NCBI GenBank assembly: GCA_963842955.1
Contig: CAWJIJ010000001.1
Span: 100,686-164,685 of the forward strand
Reading direction: 5' to 3'
Length of the DNA stretch: 64,000 nt
Origin: JARFQW01 sp963842955
Lineage (GTDB): Bacteria > Pseudomonadota > Gammaproteobacteria > Steroidobacterales > XN24
The translations under genes were made by a program, and so were the position numbers. The notes beneath the pieces were generated by a model. The model saw only the letters and a list, made by a program, of their open reading frames with translations, was not told the DNA's origin and did not search any database. This document shows, piece after piece, positions 28,018-37,317 of the stretch; positions within the stretch are counted from its first letter, which is position 1; every line of letters starts with the position of its first letter.

Positions 28018-29803
28018 CTAGAGTGCCGGGCCGGCATCTTCCCCGAGCAACAGGCGGCGCAGCATCGGGATGGGTGGGCCGCCGCGAGAGAGGAAGGTGT
28101 CATGGAATTCGCCCCATGCCTCGCGGCCGCCCCGGTCCGCGGTCCAGTCCTCCCGGAGCTGGCGGATCATGAGTTTGCCCAGCGTGTAGTTGAGATAGCC
28201 GGGGTCGTAGGTGCCCCGGGCGGCCTGCTGGCGGGCATTGCCCGGATCCTGGAAAGCCTTTTCCCGGAACAGGGTTTCGCATTCCGCCACGCTCATGTCC
28301 TGGGTATGCAGCCCGATGGCGCAAAGGTAGCGGGCGTTGCGATACAGCGCCTTGTTGATCTGCCCGATGCGGAACTCGGCGTCTCCGCCGGGCGAGTCCG
28401 CCCGTGAGACCGGCTTCGGCCATCATCTCTTCGGTGTAGTGGGCCCATCCTTCGGCATAGGCATATCCGACGAAGTTACTGGCCGATGGGACTCGCGGAG
28501 CGGTTGGAGTGCAGGAACTGGAGAAAATGCCCCGGCCAGACCTCGTGCACCGAGGTGGACATCAGGTCGGCGGCGCCGGGAACGTAGTCGAACTGCTCCT
28601 GTTCGGGCCAGTTCGGATCCGGGGGCGCAATGTAGTACGTGGACGGCATGCCCCGCTCGTAGGGACCGGCGACGTAGATGAAGGCGAAGTTGCTGCGTGC
28701 GTACGGGGGCGCTTCCTCCACGAAGATGGGATCGTCCGCCGGAATGCTGGCGAGCCTCTGCTCCAGCATGAACGTCTTGATCCGGTCCAGCTGGTCCCGG
28801 GCCCCGCGACCGCGCCACCGGCCGGCTTGTTGGCGTTCATCGCCGCCATGCAGCCCGGACGGTCGGTTCCCGGAGCAAACGTTGCGCAGGCCTCGTCCAG
28901 CAGGGCGAGGTTACGCTCGAGGTCGGCGCGGCCGAGGACCGCGAGTTCGTCCAGCGGGATCTCGACCTGCTCGGTTTCGCGCAGCATCGCGGCGAACAGT
29001 TCGGGTCCGAGGGCGTAGTCTTCGGTGGCCGTGTCCCGCAGGCCCTCGAACCAGGACCCCAGTTCGGCGAGCGACATGGCCGCCTGGCCAATGGCCTCGT
29101 TGAACTCGGCCACCAGCTCCGGGTCATCCACCTCGGCGAAAGCCGCGGTAACGTCATCGATGAAATAGCGCGACATCCCGTTGAACCGGGCAACGCCCAG
29201 TTCCACCCAGGTGCGTGGCATCGGCGTGTCCAGATTGTCCCTGATCTGTTCCAGGGCGACCGGGAGGTTGCGCGCGAACTCGGTCATGTGGCGCATCCGG
29301 GTGTCAACCGGCGCATAGGGCTTGGTGACGTACACCGACGGGTTCAGGTAATCCGAACCCCAGTCGAAATAGGCCTCGAGGTTGCGAAACGGCCAGCGTG
29401 CGTCGCGCATCCAGAACAGGTTTCGATCGAGCACGGCCAGCATGTACTCGCGATCGAACCGTTGGTCGGGCGTCAGGCCCGAGGGGTCCACGGCCTCGAC
29501 CCGGGACTTCCATTCAGCCAGGCGATCGATCTCGGCGAGCAGTCCCGTTCGGCTCCAGTCGGGGAACTGCCCCGCGTACTCGGTCTTGCCGGCGGCAAAC
29601 GCGGCAATGGGATGCGCGTCGAGCCATTCGCTGACGAACCTCGCGCTCAATTCGTCCCAGTCGGTGGCTGCCGCTGCGGCGACCGGTTCGGCCGTCCGGG
29701 CCTGTGCGGACGCGGTGGCCTCGGGCTTGGCGGGCTCGCGATCGCCACAGCCGGCCAGGACAAGGACAGAAATTACAGACACACAGTGCAGGGCTCGGCG
29801 CAT
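28018..29803 (-). pseudogene. DUF885-family lipoprotein (metallopeptidase-like), broken by three frameshifts
   Basis: Begins MRRALHCVSVISVLVLAGCGD, a lipobox with Cys; GGAG six bases upstream favours 29803 over the ATG at 29818. DUF885 features appear in successive frames: ARDQLDRIKTFMLEQR, then the metal motif HEVWPGHFLQFLHSNR, FVGYAYAEGWAHYTEEMM, GDAEFRIGQINKALYRNARYLCAIGLHTQDMS, GTYDPGYLNYTLGKLMIRQLR. Shifts fall near 28800 (a G/C run), 28460 and 28390. Joined, they give a normal-length protein of about 590 residues. DUF885 proteins are probably zinc carboxypeptidase-like enzymes in the periplasm. Three separate lesions in 400 bases suggest decay or poor local consensus. Confidence 0.8.
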
Positions 29804-29983
29804 GGATAGCTCCGTCATGGGGATGGAAAACGCGAGGCCCCGGGGCCCCGTCGCTGAACAGCCGCGGCGAGTCTAGCGCAATTCAGGAGGCGTCCGAAAA
29901 CGCCATGCGGGACCGGATCCCGCTCCGATGCGCGAGCGGGCATGACGGTTCGAGGGAACGGGCCCTTCGCGGAGCGCGCGGTC

Positions 29984-30721
29984 TCACGCGGGCGACGGGG
30001 CTAGCTGTGCGCGAGGCATTTTCCAGAGCAGCCACGCCGCCCAGATCCAGATCAAGATGCCCGGAATCAGCAGCTTCAGTACCGTGGCCGGCGAGTCTTC
30101 CAGGGCGCTGCCGATGCCGCCTGCAGCCGCAAAAGCCACGAAGTCGAAACCGGCGTGGACGGCGATCGGCAGCCAGATAGACTGATCCCGCGCTCGGGCA
30201 CACGCAAATACGGCACCTACCGCCGAGGCGAACACGCTCTGGGCGAGGATGACGGCAACGGCGTCGGTGACCAGCAGGCCTCCCAGGTGTGCGGCACCGA
30301 ACGCCAGCGCGGAGATCAGAACGCGCCGTCGCATGGACTGGTCTTCGAACCAGTGGAAAACCAGCCCGCGGAACATGAGCTCTTCGGCGAATCCCACGCA
30401 AAAGGCGACGGCGGCAAGGGCGGCGAGAGTCCCGGTGTCCGGCAGGGCCAGCGGCCCCGACATGATCAGGATCATCAGCAGGAACAGGGGCCAGTAGATC
30501 GGCAGGGTCCGGAAGTTCGTCGCGCCCACCAGGCCGGAGGCGGCCGCCTGCCGGGTGATGAGCACGTAGGCCAGCAACAGAATGCCAAGCAATGACTTAT
30601 TGACGAGGTAGTACGTAGTCTCCGACGCCAGGCCGCCGAAGCCCCACCCCATGAGGCGGCCGTATACCGTCGTGGCGGCGAGCAGAATGACGAGCCGGAT
30701 GAGGCCGGGATGGAGGTTCAT
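29984..30721 (-). CDS. CPBP-family intramembrane metalloprotease
   Basis: 245 aa, about seven membrane helices. The three CPBP (Abi/CAAX-like) motifs are visible: AEELMFRG (EExxxR), FGAAHLGG and AVHAGFDF. These act as glutamic-type intramembrane proteases of the Rce1 kind, with substrates mostly unknown in bacteria. It is divergent from a TetR regulator with 109 bases between; a palindrome in that space suggests the regulator controls this gene. Confidence 0.87.
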   Translation of the reverse strand: MNLHPGLIRLVILLAATTVYGRLMGWGFGGLASETTYYLVNKSLLGILLLAYVLITRQAAASGLVGATNFRTLPIYWPLFLLMILIMSGPLALPDTGTLAALAAVAFCVGFAEELMFRGLVFHWFEDQSMRRRVLISALAFGAAHLGGLLVTDAVAVILAQSVFASAVGAVFACARARDQSIWLPIAVHAGFDFVAFAAAGGIGSALEDSPATVLKLLIPGILIWIWAAWLLWKMPRAQLAPSPA

Positions 30722-30772
30722 GGCGAGGCCCTAATGCGAATATAGGTTCACATTAACATGAGCGCGCAATTT

Positions 30773-30790
30773 TGTGAATGCCAGTTCACA
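30773..30790. promoter_or_regulatory. Palindromic operator between CPBP and TetR genes
   Basis: TGTGAATGCCAGTTCACA: arms TGTGAA / TTCACA with six bases between. A second TTCACA half site is present at 30747-30752. Placement in the divergent promoter region is that expected for a TetR-family site. Confidence 0.68.
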
Positions 30791-30830
30791 TCTGGTATCG
30801 TCCCGGGCTTCACCTATCCGGTAGCAAGCC

Positions 30831-31478
30831 ATGGAGTCCGTTCTCACGCCCCGGCAGGCGCGCTCGCAGCAAACCCAGGAGCGGTTGCTCGAAGCCCTCG
30901 AGTCGCTGCTCGATGATCGCGTGTTCGAGAAAATCACGATCCAGGACATCGCCGAAGAGGCCGGTGTAGCCGTGGGGACGATCTATCGGCGCTTCCGCAA
31001 CAAAGAGGCGCTTCTCCCGGTGTTGTACCGACGGCTCGACGGGAAGATGGATGCCTGGGCGGCCACAGTCTGGCGGGGCCGAATCGAATCCCCGGCGGGT
31101 GACGACGACAGCGCGCTGCGGGCCGTGCTGCGCCGGCTGGTCATGGCCCACGTGCGTTTTTATCGCGACAACGCCCCGATTTTGCGTACGCTGTATCTGC
31201 AGGTGAGGCTGGATGGCGAACTGGCAAGCCCCGCGGTGGCGACACGTCGTCGGGACCTTTATAAATCGCTCCTTGAGCCGGTGTGGGATGCCCTGAAGGC
31301 AGCCGGCTGGCCTGTGCCCACGCCGTCCCGCGCCCGGTGCTTCGTGCTGCTGTTGCTTGCGCCGATGACCGAGCGCTGCCTGTTCCCCGACAACACGCCG
31401 GCCTCGACTCTCACTATGTCGGACCGACAGTTCGTGGCCGAACTCACCCAGGCCCTTTACCGGTATCTGTCCCCCTGA
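30831..31478 (+). CDS. TetR/AcrR-family transcriptional regulator
   Basis: 215 aa. N-terminal helix-turn-helix ERLLEALESLLDDRVFEKITIQDIAEEAGVAVGTIYRRFRNKEALL is textbook TetR. The ligand-binding half (about 80-215) is all-helical and not recognisable to a subfamily. It probably represses the divergent CPBP protease gene and itself through the TGTGAA/TTCACA palindrome 41 bases upstream. No terminator is visible after it; 275 bases without a gene follow. Confidence 0.9.
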   Translation: MESVLTPRQARSQQTQERLLEALESLLDDRVFEKITIQDIAEEAGVAVGTIYRRFRNKEALLPVLYRRLDGKMDAWAATVWRGRIESPAGDDDSALRAVLRRLVMAHVRFYRDNAPILRTLYLQVRLDGELASPAVATRRRDLYKSLLEPVWDALKAAGWPVPTPSRARCFVLLLLAPMTERCLFPDNTPASTLTMSDRQFVAELTQALYRYLSP

Positions 31479-31753
31479 CTGGCCTGCCCTTGGAACAAGA
31501 AGAGTGGGTCAGACCTGTCAGGAAGCTCACGACACGGTGAATGATGCTCGGAGCGAGGCTGAACCGGCCTGGGCAAACGGCAAGCACAACACGATGACCG
31601 GCCCCGAACGATTCCCCCGACTCGTGGGGCGCGCAGCACAAGAAGCGTGCGTGCCATCCTGGGTCGATGACCCGATCGCCGCGCTCCGTAGGTGAAACCG
31701 CTTAGCCGGGCGCGGGGGCGCCAACTCCTGCTGCGCGACCCGTCGGGCCAGGG

Positions 31754-32194
31754 TCAGGCAGAGTTCAGGGACGGTCGGCTCAGCCAGTGGAAGCACAGGC
31801 CGCCGAGGGCACCTGCGGCGCCCTGTCCCATCAGGCCTGCCGTCGTCCGGGTGACCGCGACGGGGGTGAGACCCAGGGCGGCCCTCATGATCAGATGCAG
31901 GGCCACGATAGCGGTGAATCCGGCCAGTGCATACAGCAATGCCCGATGCCGGGGCAGGCGCCTGGTGAGGCCTGCGGCAACCGGCAGGCCGAACGCGAAG
32001 GCGCCGGCAATCAGCGGCAGGTAACTGGATGCCATGCCGACGAGGTCGTGGACGGTCGTGGCCGCCCAGTCCCCGACACCGACCTTCATGCCGAGCATCT
32101 GCAGGCTGCCGAGATTGGACTGGGTGGCCAGCGTGCTAGCCATGACGTAGGCCAGCAGGACCGCGGCAAAAAAGGCCTTGAGCACGCGAGCCAT
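31754..32194 (-). CDS. Small hypothetical membrane protein
   Basis: 146 aa with four predicted membrane helices (about 5-22, 52-72, 83-103, 120-137). There is no recognised family. The first helix MARVLKAFFAAVLLAYVMAS could be an uncleaved signal. Divergent from the sugar dehydrogenase gene with 65 bases between. Codon use and GC match the neighbours. Confidence 0.65.
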   Translation of the reverse strand: MARVLKAFFAAVLLAYVMASTLATQSNLGSLQMLGMKVGVGDWAATTVHDLVGMASSYLPLIAGAFAFGLPVAAGLTRRLPRHRALLYALAGFTAIVALHLIMRAALGLTPVAVTRTTAGLMGQGAAGALGGLCFHWLSRPSLNSA

Positions 32195-32259
32195 GGCGCC
32201 GGTTTCGTCTGAAAGGTGCGACTATAGTGACGCGATATCTGGCGCTTGGAAACCCAGCT

Positions 32260-33375
32260 ATGTCCCATTCACGTTTTCTACGGGATGCCCTGTTGCTCCT
32301 GTGTTTGTTGCTGTCGGCCAGCTTCGCCCGGGGAGCCGGCTACGAACTGGACATCGTCGCCGAGGGTCTTGACGAGCCCTGGTCCGTGGCTCTGCTGCCT
32401 GACGGCAGCTTCCTGGTCACCCTGCGCCCCGGCCGGCTCGTCCGGATCGACGGCGACGGCCATCAGCGGGACGTGAGCGGTGTGCCGGATACCTACCATG
32501 CGGGGCAGGGTGGTTTCTTCGATGTCGTTCTGCACCCGGACTACGCGAACAACCAGCAGCGTCTACCTGTCATATGCTCATGGGACATCGAAGAGGCAAC
32601 GGCACGGCCGTAATGCGCGCGCGTTTCGACGGCAGCATCGCTGGTGGACGCCGAGCAGATCCTGCTGACGGAGCCCTTGAAGGACACGCCGCAGCACTAC
32701 GGCGGCCGCCTGCTGTTCCTCCCCGACGGCACGCTGCTGCTGTCCACCGGCGATGGCTTCGATTACCGGGAAGCAGCCCAGGACATCCATAGCGAACTGG
32801 GCAAGGTGCTGCGGATCAACGACGATGGATCCGTTCCCGCGGACAACCCGTTTGTCGCAGAGGGCGCGAACCGGGTCTGGACCTACGGCCACCGCAACAT
32901 CCAGGGCCTGGCTCTCGACGGTGACAGTGGTCGGGTGTACCTGCACGAACACGGGCCACGGGGCGGTGACGAACTCAACCTGCTCAAGCCGGGCATCAAC
33001 TACGGCTGGCCTGCGATTACCTATGGGGTGGACTACAGTGGCGCCCATGTTTCGCCGTTCACCGAGGCGGAGGGCATGGCCCAGCCCCTGAAGGTCTGGG
33101 GACCGACCAGCATCGCCCCTTCCGGCATGGCCTGGTACGGCGGCGAGCTGTTTCCCGACTGGCGTGGGGACCTCTTCGTGGGCGCGCTCGTCAGCCGGGA
33201 AGTCCGTCGCCTCGAAGTCGACAAGGGCGACGTGTCGAAAGAGGAAGCCCTGTTCACCGAGCTGGCAGAGCGTATTCGCGACGTACGCGACCTGGGTGAC
33301 GGATTCCTCTACTTGTTGACGGACGGTGCCGAGGGCCGGCTGATTCGGGTGCGTCCTGCCACCGGGAAGCCATAG
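32260..33375 (+). pseudogene. PQQ-dependent aldose sugar dehydrogenase (YliI/Asd type), frameshifted
   Basis: A signal peptide (FLRDALLLLCLLLSASFARG) is followed by the soluble-glucose-dehydrogenase-type beta-propeller: GLDEPWSVALLPDGSFLVTLRPGRL, YHAGQGGFFDVVLHPDY, GGRLLFLPDGTLLLSTGDG, VWTYGHRNIQGLAL, HGPRGGDELNLLKPGINYGWP. These are the PQQ- and calcium-binding landmarks of periplasmic aldose dehydrogenases. Between 32565 and 32645 the coding sequence moves through all three frames (VYLSYAHGT, then GNGTAVMRARFDGSIAGG, then VDAEQILLTEP), so at least three indels lie within 80 bases. Outside this spot the protein looks complete. Either recently broken or mis-called locally. Confidence 0.82.
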
Positions 33376-33427
33376 CCGGCCATGACGAGGTGATCAGCGG
33401 GCGCCCGGGAACCGGCGGCCGCGATCC

Positions 33428-34411
33428 TCAGAGAGTCTTCTCCAGGCTGGCGGCGAGATCCATGGCGCTGGTGAAAGCCGCCTCCACGCGGCCATCCACG
33501 CACCAGTCCCCGCAGGCAGCGAGCCGCCTGTCCGGATCAACGAAGGAGGCCGGTCCGGTCCGGGCGTCCGCCATGGCATACCGCCAGCGGTGCAGCCGGC
33601 AGACCTCCGCATCCCCCAGCGTTTCGCCTGTTGCCTCGGAAGCCGCCTCGATCATCGCGGCCTCAATTTCTGCGGGCGCTTCCTCCATGTGGGCTTCGCT
33701 CCAGTCCGAGGCGCCGTGCACGACAAGGGAACAGGCTGCCGGACGCCCCGGCTTGCTGTTGTCCACGGCGATCCAGCGGATCTGGCTGCCGCGTATCCTG
33801 GCCGCCTGCCAGTCCAGGGACAGCTTGTGCCGCAGTCCCAGCATGAGCGCGAAACAACCCCTCATTCTGATCGCCCCAACCGTTTCTCGTCCGGCGAAAT
33901 CCTCGGGCAGCAGGCGGTGGGTCTGGGGTCCCGGCGCAGTGACCACCACCCAGTCCGCCTCGGTCACGACGGCGCCGTCCTGGTCAAGGATCCGCCAGTG
34001 CCGCTCGGCCCGCACTACTCTCGCCACCGTGCGTTGCCCCTTGAACTGCAGGCCTGTAGCGAGGTGGCGGCCGAGGCCGTTCATGCCGGGCAAGGCGACG
34101 AGCCGTGGCTCCCCCGGATCCTCCGGCACCTCACCAACGACCTTTCCGTCTGCCACGTCCAGGACGCGCGCCGGCCAGGGGGCGACCACGCCCTGCTCGA
34201 TAAGGGGCGCGACGAATGCCCGAAACGCCTCGGTCCGGGCTCGGAAATACTGTGCGCCATGGTCGAACTGATATCGCCCGTGCCGGCGGGTGGCCATGCG
34301 TCCGCCCAGCGAACGGGACTTCTCGACGACGGTGAGCGCCACACGATCATGCAGGCGCCGGGCGAGCACCAGGCCGGCCAGGCCCGCGCCAATCACCGCC
34401 ACACGGGTCAC
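33428..34411 (-). CDS. FAD-dependent NAD(P)-binding oxidoreductase, renalase/amine-oxidase-like
   Basis: 327 aa from a GTG. Rossmann FAD motif VAVIGAGLAGLVLARRL, then EKSRSLGGRMATRR and FDHGAQYF, the signature of the renalase-like group, and a C-terminal ACGDWCVDGRVEAAFTSAMDLA that closes the FAD site. Renalase-type enzymes oxidise mis-reduced dihydronicotinamides; bacterial paralogues are often unassigned. The GTG overlaps the stop of the upstream DUF3429 gene by GTGA, indicating translational coupling; a longer in-frame start at 34507 would sit inside that gene. Confidence 0.85.
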   Translation of the reverse strand: MTRVAVIGAGLAGLVLARRLHDRVALTVVEKSRSLGGRMATRRHGRYQFDHGAQYFRARTEAFRAFVAPLIEQGVVAPWPARVLDVADGKVVGEVPEDPGEPRLVALPGMNGLGRHLATGLQFKGQRTVARVVRAERHWRILDQDGAVVTEADWVVVTAPGPQTHRLLPEDFAGRETVGAIRMRGCFALMLGLRHKLSLDWQAARIRGSQIRWIAVDNSKPGRPAACSLVVHGASDWSEAHMEEAPAEIEAAMIEAASEATGETLGDAEVCRLHRWRYAMADARTGPASFVDPDRRLAACGDWCVDGRVEAAFTSAMDLAASLEKTL

Positions 34412-34845
34412 GGCGCCAGCACCAACGCTGTCAGCGAAAGGATCACGATCGCGGTGACATTGCGGCGCAACGCGAGGTAGTGACCGGTCAGCACACCGGA
34501 CCGGCAAAGACCGTAGTCCACATAAAGCAGGTAGAGAAACAGTACGGCCATGACGCCCAGGGCAAGTTTCGGCGGTCCTGCCAGGAATGCGCCCCAGGCG
34601 ATCAGCGCCACGGCGTTACTGGCCACGAAGAGGTGGCCGGGAGCGGCATCATCGGACGTCAGATAAACGCCCCACATCACCCCGGCCATGAAGCTCACGA
34701 TCGTGAGACCGTAGCTGGCGGCGAGGCGATCAACAGCTTCGGCCGGCCCCGGCACGGCCGCTCCGGACAGTGCGGCGACGGCGCAGACCACGAACGGAAC
34801 CGCGCCCGCGTAGGCCAGTGCTTTGTAGAGGCTCTGCTTGGACAA
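34408..34845 (-). CDS. DUF3429 membrane protein
   Basis: 145 aa with five predicted helices. The family pattern is a helix with GAVPF near the start, YGLTIVSFMAGVMWG in the middle, and LYVDYGLCRSGVLTGHYLALRRNVTAIVILSL at the end. Function unknown. It is the first gene of a coupled pair with the FAD oxidoreductase (four-base overlap), a neighbourhood I take as real because the stop and start share bases. Confidence 0.83.
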   Translation of the reverse strand: MSKQSLYKALAYAGAVPFVVCAVAALSGAAVPGPAEAVDRLAASYGLTIVSFMAGVMWGVYLTSDDAAPGHLFVASNAVALIAWGAFLAGPPKLALGVMAVLFLYLLYVDYGLCRSGVLTGHYLALRRNVTAIVILSLTALVLAP

Positions 34846-34938
34846 TGTGGGGTCGATCCGGCGGTTTCCGTTTGGGGGCTCTGGCGATCGGCAGCAAGTT
34901 ATTTCGTGGGTCGACGCCGACCAGATGTCGCGCGAGGC

Positions 34939-35655
34939 CTAGCCCAGAGGCGGCTTGGTCAGGCGCAGCGTGATCTCCTCCGGGCAGCAGGCGGGACGGG
35001 TCCGGATGCCGAGCATGGCGGCCTCGGCCACGTCCTCGGGCGCCAGCATCCGGCTTCGATCCGCCCCCTCGACACCGGCGGTCATGTCCGTATCGACGAA
35101 CCCCGGGTTGATGAGCACAACCTTGATTCCGTGCTTTCGCAGCGCCTGGTAGCAGCTCAGACTCCAGCCACGCAGCGCATGTTTGGTGGTCGCGTACGCG
35201 CCCGCTGCCTCCATGCCCTCGATGGCGGCAACGCTGCCGAGATTGATGATGGTGCCGCGCTCGCGCCTCGTCATGGCCGGCGCCAGGCGCCGGGTCAGGT
35301 GCATGGGCACGAGCACGTTCAGCCGGAGGCCTCGTTCCCATTCACCGGGATCACCGTCCAGTGCCGTGCCGTCAACGAACGCGCCGGCATTGTTGACGAG
35401 GATGTCCACGCCGCCCTCGCTCAGGAGTTCCTCGCACAGGTTGTCCACCGCGCCGCTGTCCGCGAGGTCGAGGCTGCGCACCGAGACCGCTTCGGCGCCG
35501 TCGGCGCGACAAAGGGAAGCGGTTTCCTCAAGAGGGCCGGCACCGCGGCTGACCAGGACCAGGCGAGCGCCCTCACCGGCAAGGGCGCGGGCAATGGCCC
35601 GACCGATTCCCCGGCTGGCGCCAGTGACGAGGGCGGTCTGATTTTCGAGCAACAT
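34939..35655 (-). CDS. Short-chain dehydrogenase/reductase
   Basis: 238 aa, classical cytoplasmic SDR: TGASRGIG at 11-18, NNAGAF, catalytic Ser in INLGSVAA, YATTKHA (Tyr and Lys), then PGFVDTDMT. It resembles 3-oxoacyl-ACP reductases and sepiapterin-type enzymes but lacks features that fix the substrate. It ends 93 bases before the DUF3429 start and may belong to that transcription unit. Confidence 0.87.
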   Translation of the reverse strand: MLLENQTALVTGASRGIGRAIARALAGEGARLVLVSRGAGPLEETASLCRADGAEAVSVRSLDLADSGAVDNLCEELLSEGGVDILVNNAGAFVDGTALDGDPGEWERGLRLNVLVPMHLTRRLAPAMTRRERGTIINLGSVAAIEGMEAAGAYATTKHALRGWSLSCYQALRKHGIKVVLINPGFVDTDMTAGVEGADRSRMLAPEDVAEAAMLGIRTRPACCPEEITLRLTKPPLG

Positions 35656-36079
35656 GGGGGTCTACCTCGGACTGCGGGAATTCAGGTATCTCGGGCAGAG
35701 GGTAGTCGACCTCCCGGCGGAACGCCGCAGACCAGGCAGGTCTCGGGATTTATCCCGAAAACCGATCGAGGCGCTGCGCCCAGGTGATGGCGGCGCTGGC
35801 CCGGGTCCGGCCGCTGGTCGATGAATCCCCGAAAACCTTCGTTACCCGGGTGGGCCGGCACTGGACCGGTTTGTGCGAATCCGAGGAAGCGACGATGGGT
35901 GCATAGCGGCTGCCTCCTCAGCGCGCGCACGAAGCGCATAGGGCAGGACGGCGGTCTGGCCCGAGGCGTTCCGGCCAACGTCGAAGGTTCCGACAACGTG
36001 CTGGCCGACCCGCCGTTTCACGCAGCGGTGCCCGGGACGCTGAGGCCAGCGGCCTGGCGGTTCACGGCGAGGAGCGCAG
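35656..36079. other. Intergenic region with a possible transposase relic
   Basis: 424 bases between the SDR start and the CYTH gene. The only recognisable content is a 20-codon stretch on the minus strand (see 35724-35788). The rest shows no motif or ribosome site. Confidence 0.5.
35724..35788 (-). pseudogene. Possible relic of an IS91-type transposase C-terminal region
   Basis: On the minus strand ITWAQRLDR in one frame continues, after a one-base shift, as VFGINPETCLVCG. The joined string matches the ITWAQRLKRVFGIDIETC-like stretch that recurs near the C terminus of IS91-type transposases. Only about 20 codons remain. Confidence 0.35.
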
Positions 36080-36585
36080 TCATGAGGTCTCCCAGCCGGT
36101 GAACGGCCGGACAGCCAGATTCGAATTGTAGAACTCGGGCCGGTCGGAGATTTCCTCCCCCAGCCAGTCAGGCCGTTCGAACCGGGCGCCCTCGTCTTCG
36201 AGTTCGAGCTCGGCCACCACCAGGCCGGCGTTGGCGCCGAAGAACTCGTCGATGACCCACTCCCGCTCGCCGACAGTCACCATGTGGCGGCGCTTGGTCA
36301 CGCGCCGGTCACGCGCCGGTCACCCGCCAGCTCCATCATCTGCCGCGCATCTCCGACGGGAATCTCATACTCGAATTCCAACCGGGTCACTCCTTCGGTG
36401 GGGCCCTTGACGGTAATTTGCGCCCGGTCCTCGCCACCCTGGCCTTCGCAAACCCGCACGCGGACAGACCGGGTCTCGTTCGCACACAGGTAGCCCTGGT
36501 CGATGTCCATGTTGCGACCGTGTTTCGCTGCCTCCCGCCAGGCCGTGTTGACTACCCGGAATTTCCGCTCGATCTCCTCGCCCAT
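36080..36585 (-). pseudogene. CYTH-domain protein split by an 11-bp tandem duplication
   Basis: Starts MGEEIERKFRV, the ExExK opening of CYTH enzymes (triphosphate tunnel metalloenzymes), with AGGAGG nine bases upstream. DQGYLCANETRSVRVRV and AQITVKGPT follow, then ELAGDRRVT. There the 11-mer CACGCGCCGGT (plus strand, 36299-36320) occurs twice in tandem; the extra copy brings in a stop. The next frame continues KRRHMVTVGEREWVIDEFFGANAGLVVAELELEDE to 36080, exactly the CYTH C-terminal half. With one copy removed the protein is intact (about 164 aa). Expected activity is inorganic or nucleoside triphosphate hydrolysis. Confidence 0.85.
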
Positions 36586-36648
36586 GCTCCTGGTCCTCCT
36601 GCTGCCCAATCTCCCCGTGGGCGCGCCTTCGCGACAGTGATGCGAGCC

Positions 36649-37317
36649 TCAGCCGAAGCCGGCGGCACGCCACGGGCTGTCCGGCGGGAGCCGCAGGGTC
36701 CCCGTCAGCCAGGCCAGGGCCCGCGGATAACTGGTGTTCGGATCGCCCGTGTTTTGCGCTGCGTCCAGGCCGAGCGCGGCGAGGACCGCGCCTACCCGGC
36801 GGGGATCCTCGCCCTCGGCGGCCACGGATTCCAGGTGCGCCCCGTTCACCACGAGGCGGCAGGTTTCGCCCAGCACGCCTTCGCCCTCATAGTGCGTCCG
36901 GCATTTCAGGACGTGCACGGCGGTCGCCGGTCCCGACGGTCTCAGCACCCGGTGCATGAATCCGGGCAGGTCGAGTTCGGTGTCGGCCTCCAGCCCGGTC
37001 GCCGCCGCGAGTGCGGCAGGCGAGAGGGGGAAGCGCGCCGGGGCGTCGGGACGCCACTGCTCGAGACCGTGGTCCAACGCGACGAGTCTTTTGACCTCGA
37101 GTCGAGCGTCGCGAATCTTCAAGTTGACGTCCACCCCGCCCAGACCGACCAGATAAACGTTTTTCTCCTCGCTCTCTCCCGTACGTTCGAGGACATCATC
37201 CAGCCGGCGGAAGATGGGCCCGAGATCCGGGGCAAACATGCGGTACTCGAAGCGTGGCGGGCTGTCCGCGGCTCCGACGGCAGAGTCTGGGTGGACATTC
37301 CGTTGAGCTGGTGTCAT
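36649..37317 (-). CDS. Hypothetical protein, possibly divergent CYTH-like fold
   Basis: 222 aa from the ATG at 37317; the frame continues upstream to 37656 but there it overlaps a better-supported gene relic. Segments FEYRMFAP, VDVNLKIRDARLEVKRLVALDHGLEQWRP, VHVLKCRTHYEGEGVLGETCRLVVNGA and ESVAAEGEDPRRVGAVLAALGL alternate charged beta strands in a way that resembles a CYTH tunnel, but the ExExK opening is reduced to EYR. It begins within the stop of the phosphoesterase-like gene upstream (TGATG), implying translational coupling, and lies next to a CYTH gene. Confidence 0.6.
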   Translation of the reverse strand: MTPAQRNVHPDSAVGAADSPPRFEYRMFAPDLGPIFRRLDDVLERTGESEEKNVYLVGLGGVDVNLKIRDARLEVKRLVALDHGLEQWRPDAPARFPLSPAALAAATGLEADTELDLPGFMHRVLRPSGPATAVHVLKCRTHYEGEGVLGETCRLVVNGAHLESVAAEGEDPRRVGAVLAALGLDAAQNTGDPNTSYPRALAWLTGTLRLPPDSPWRAAGFG

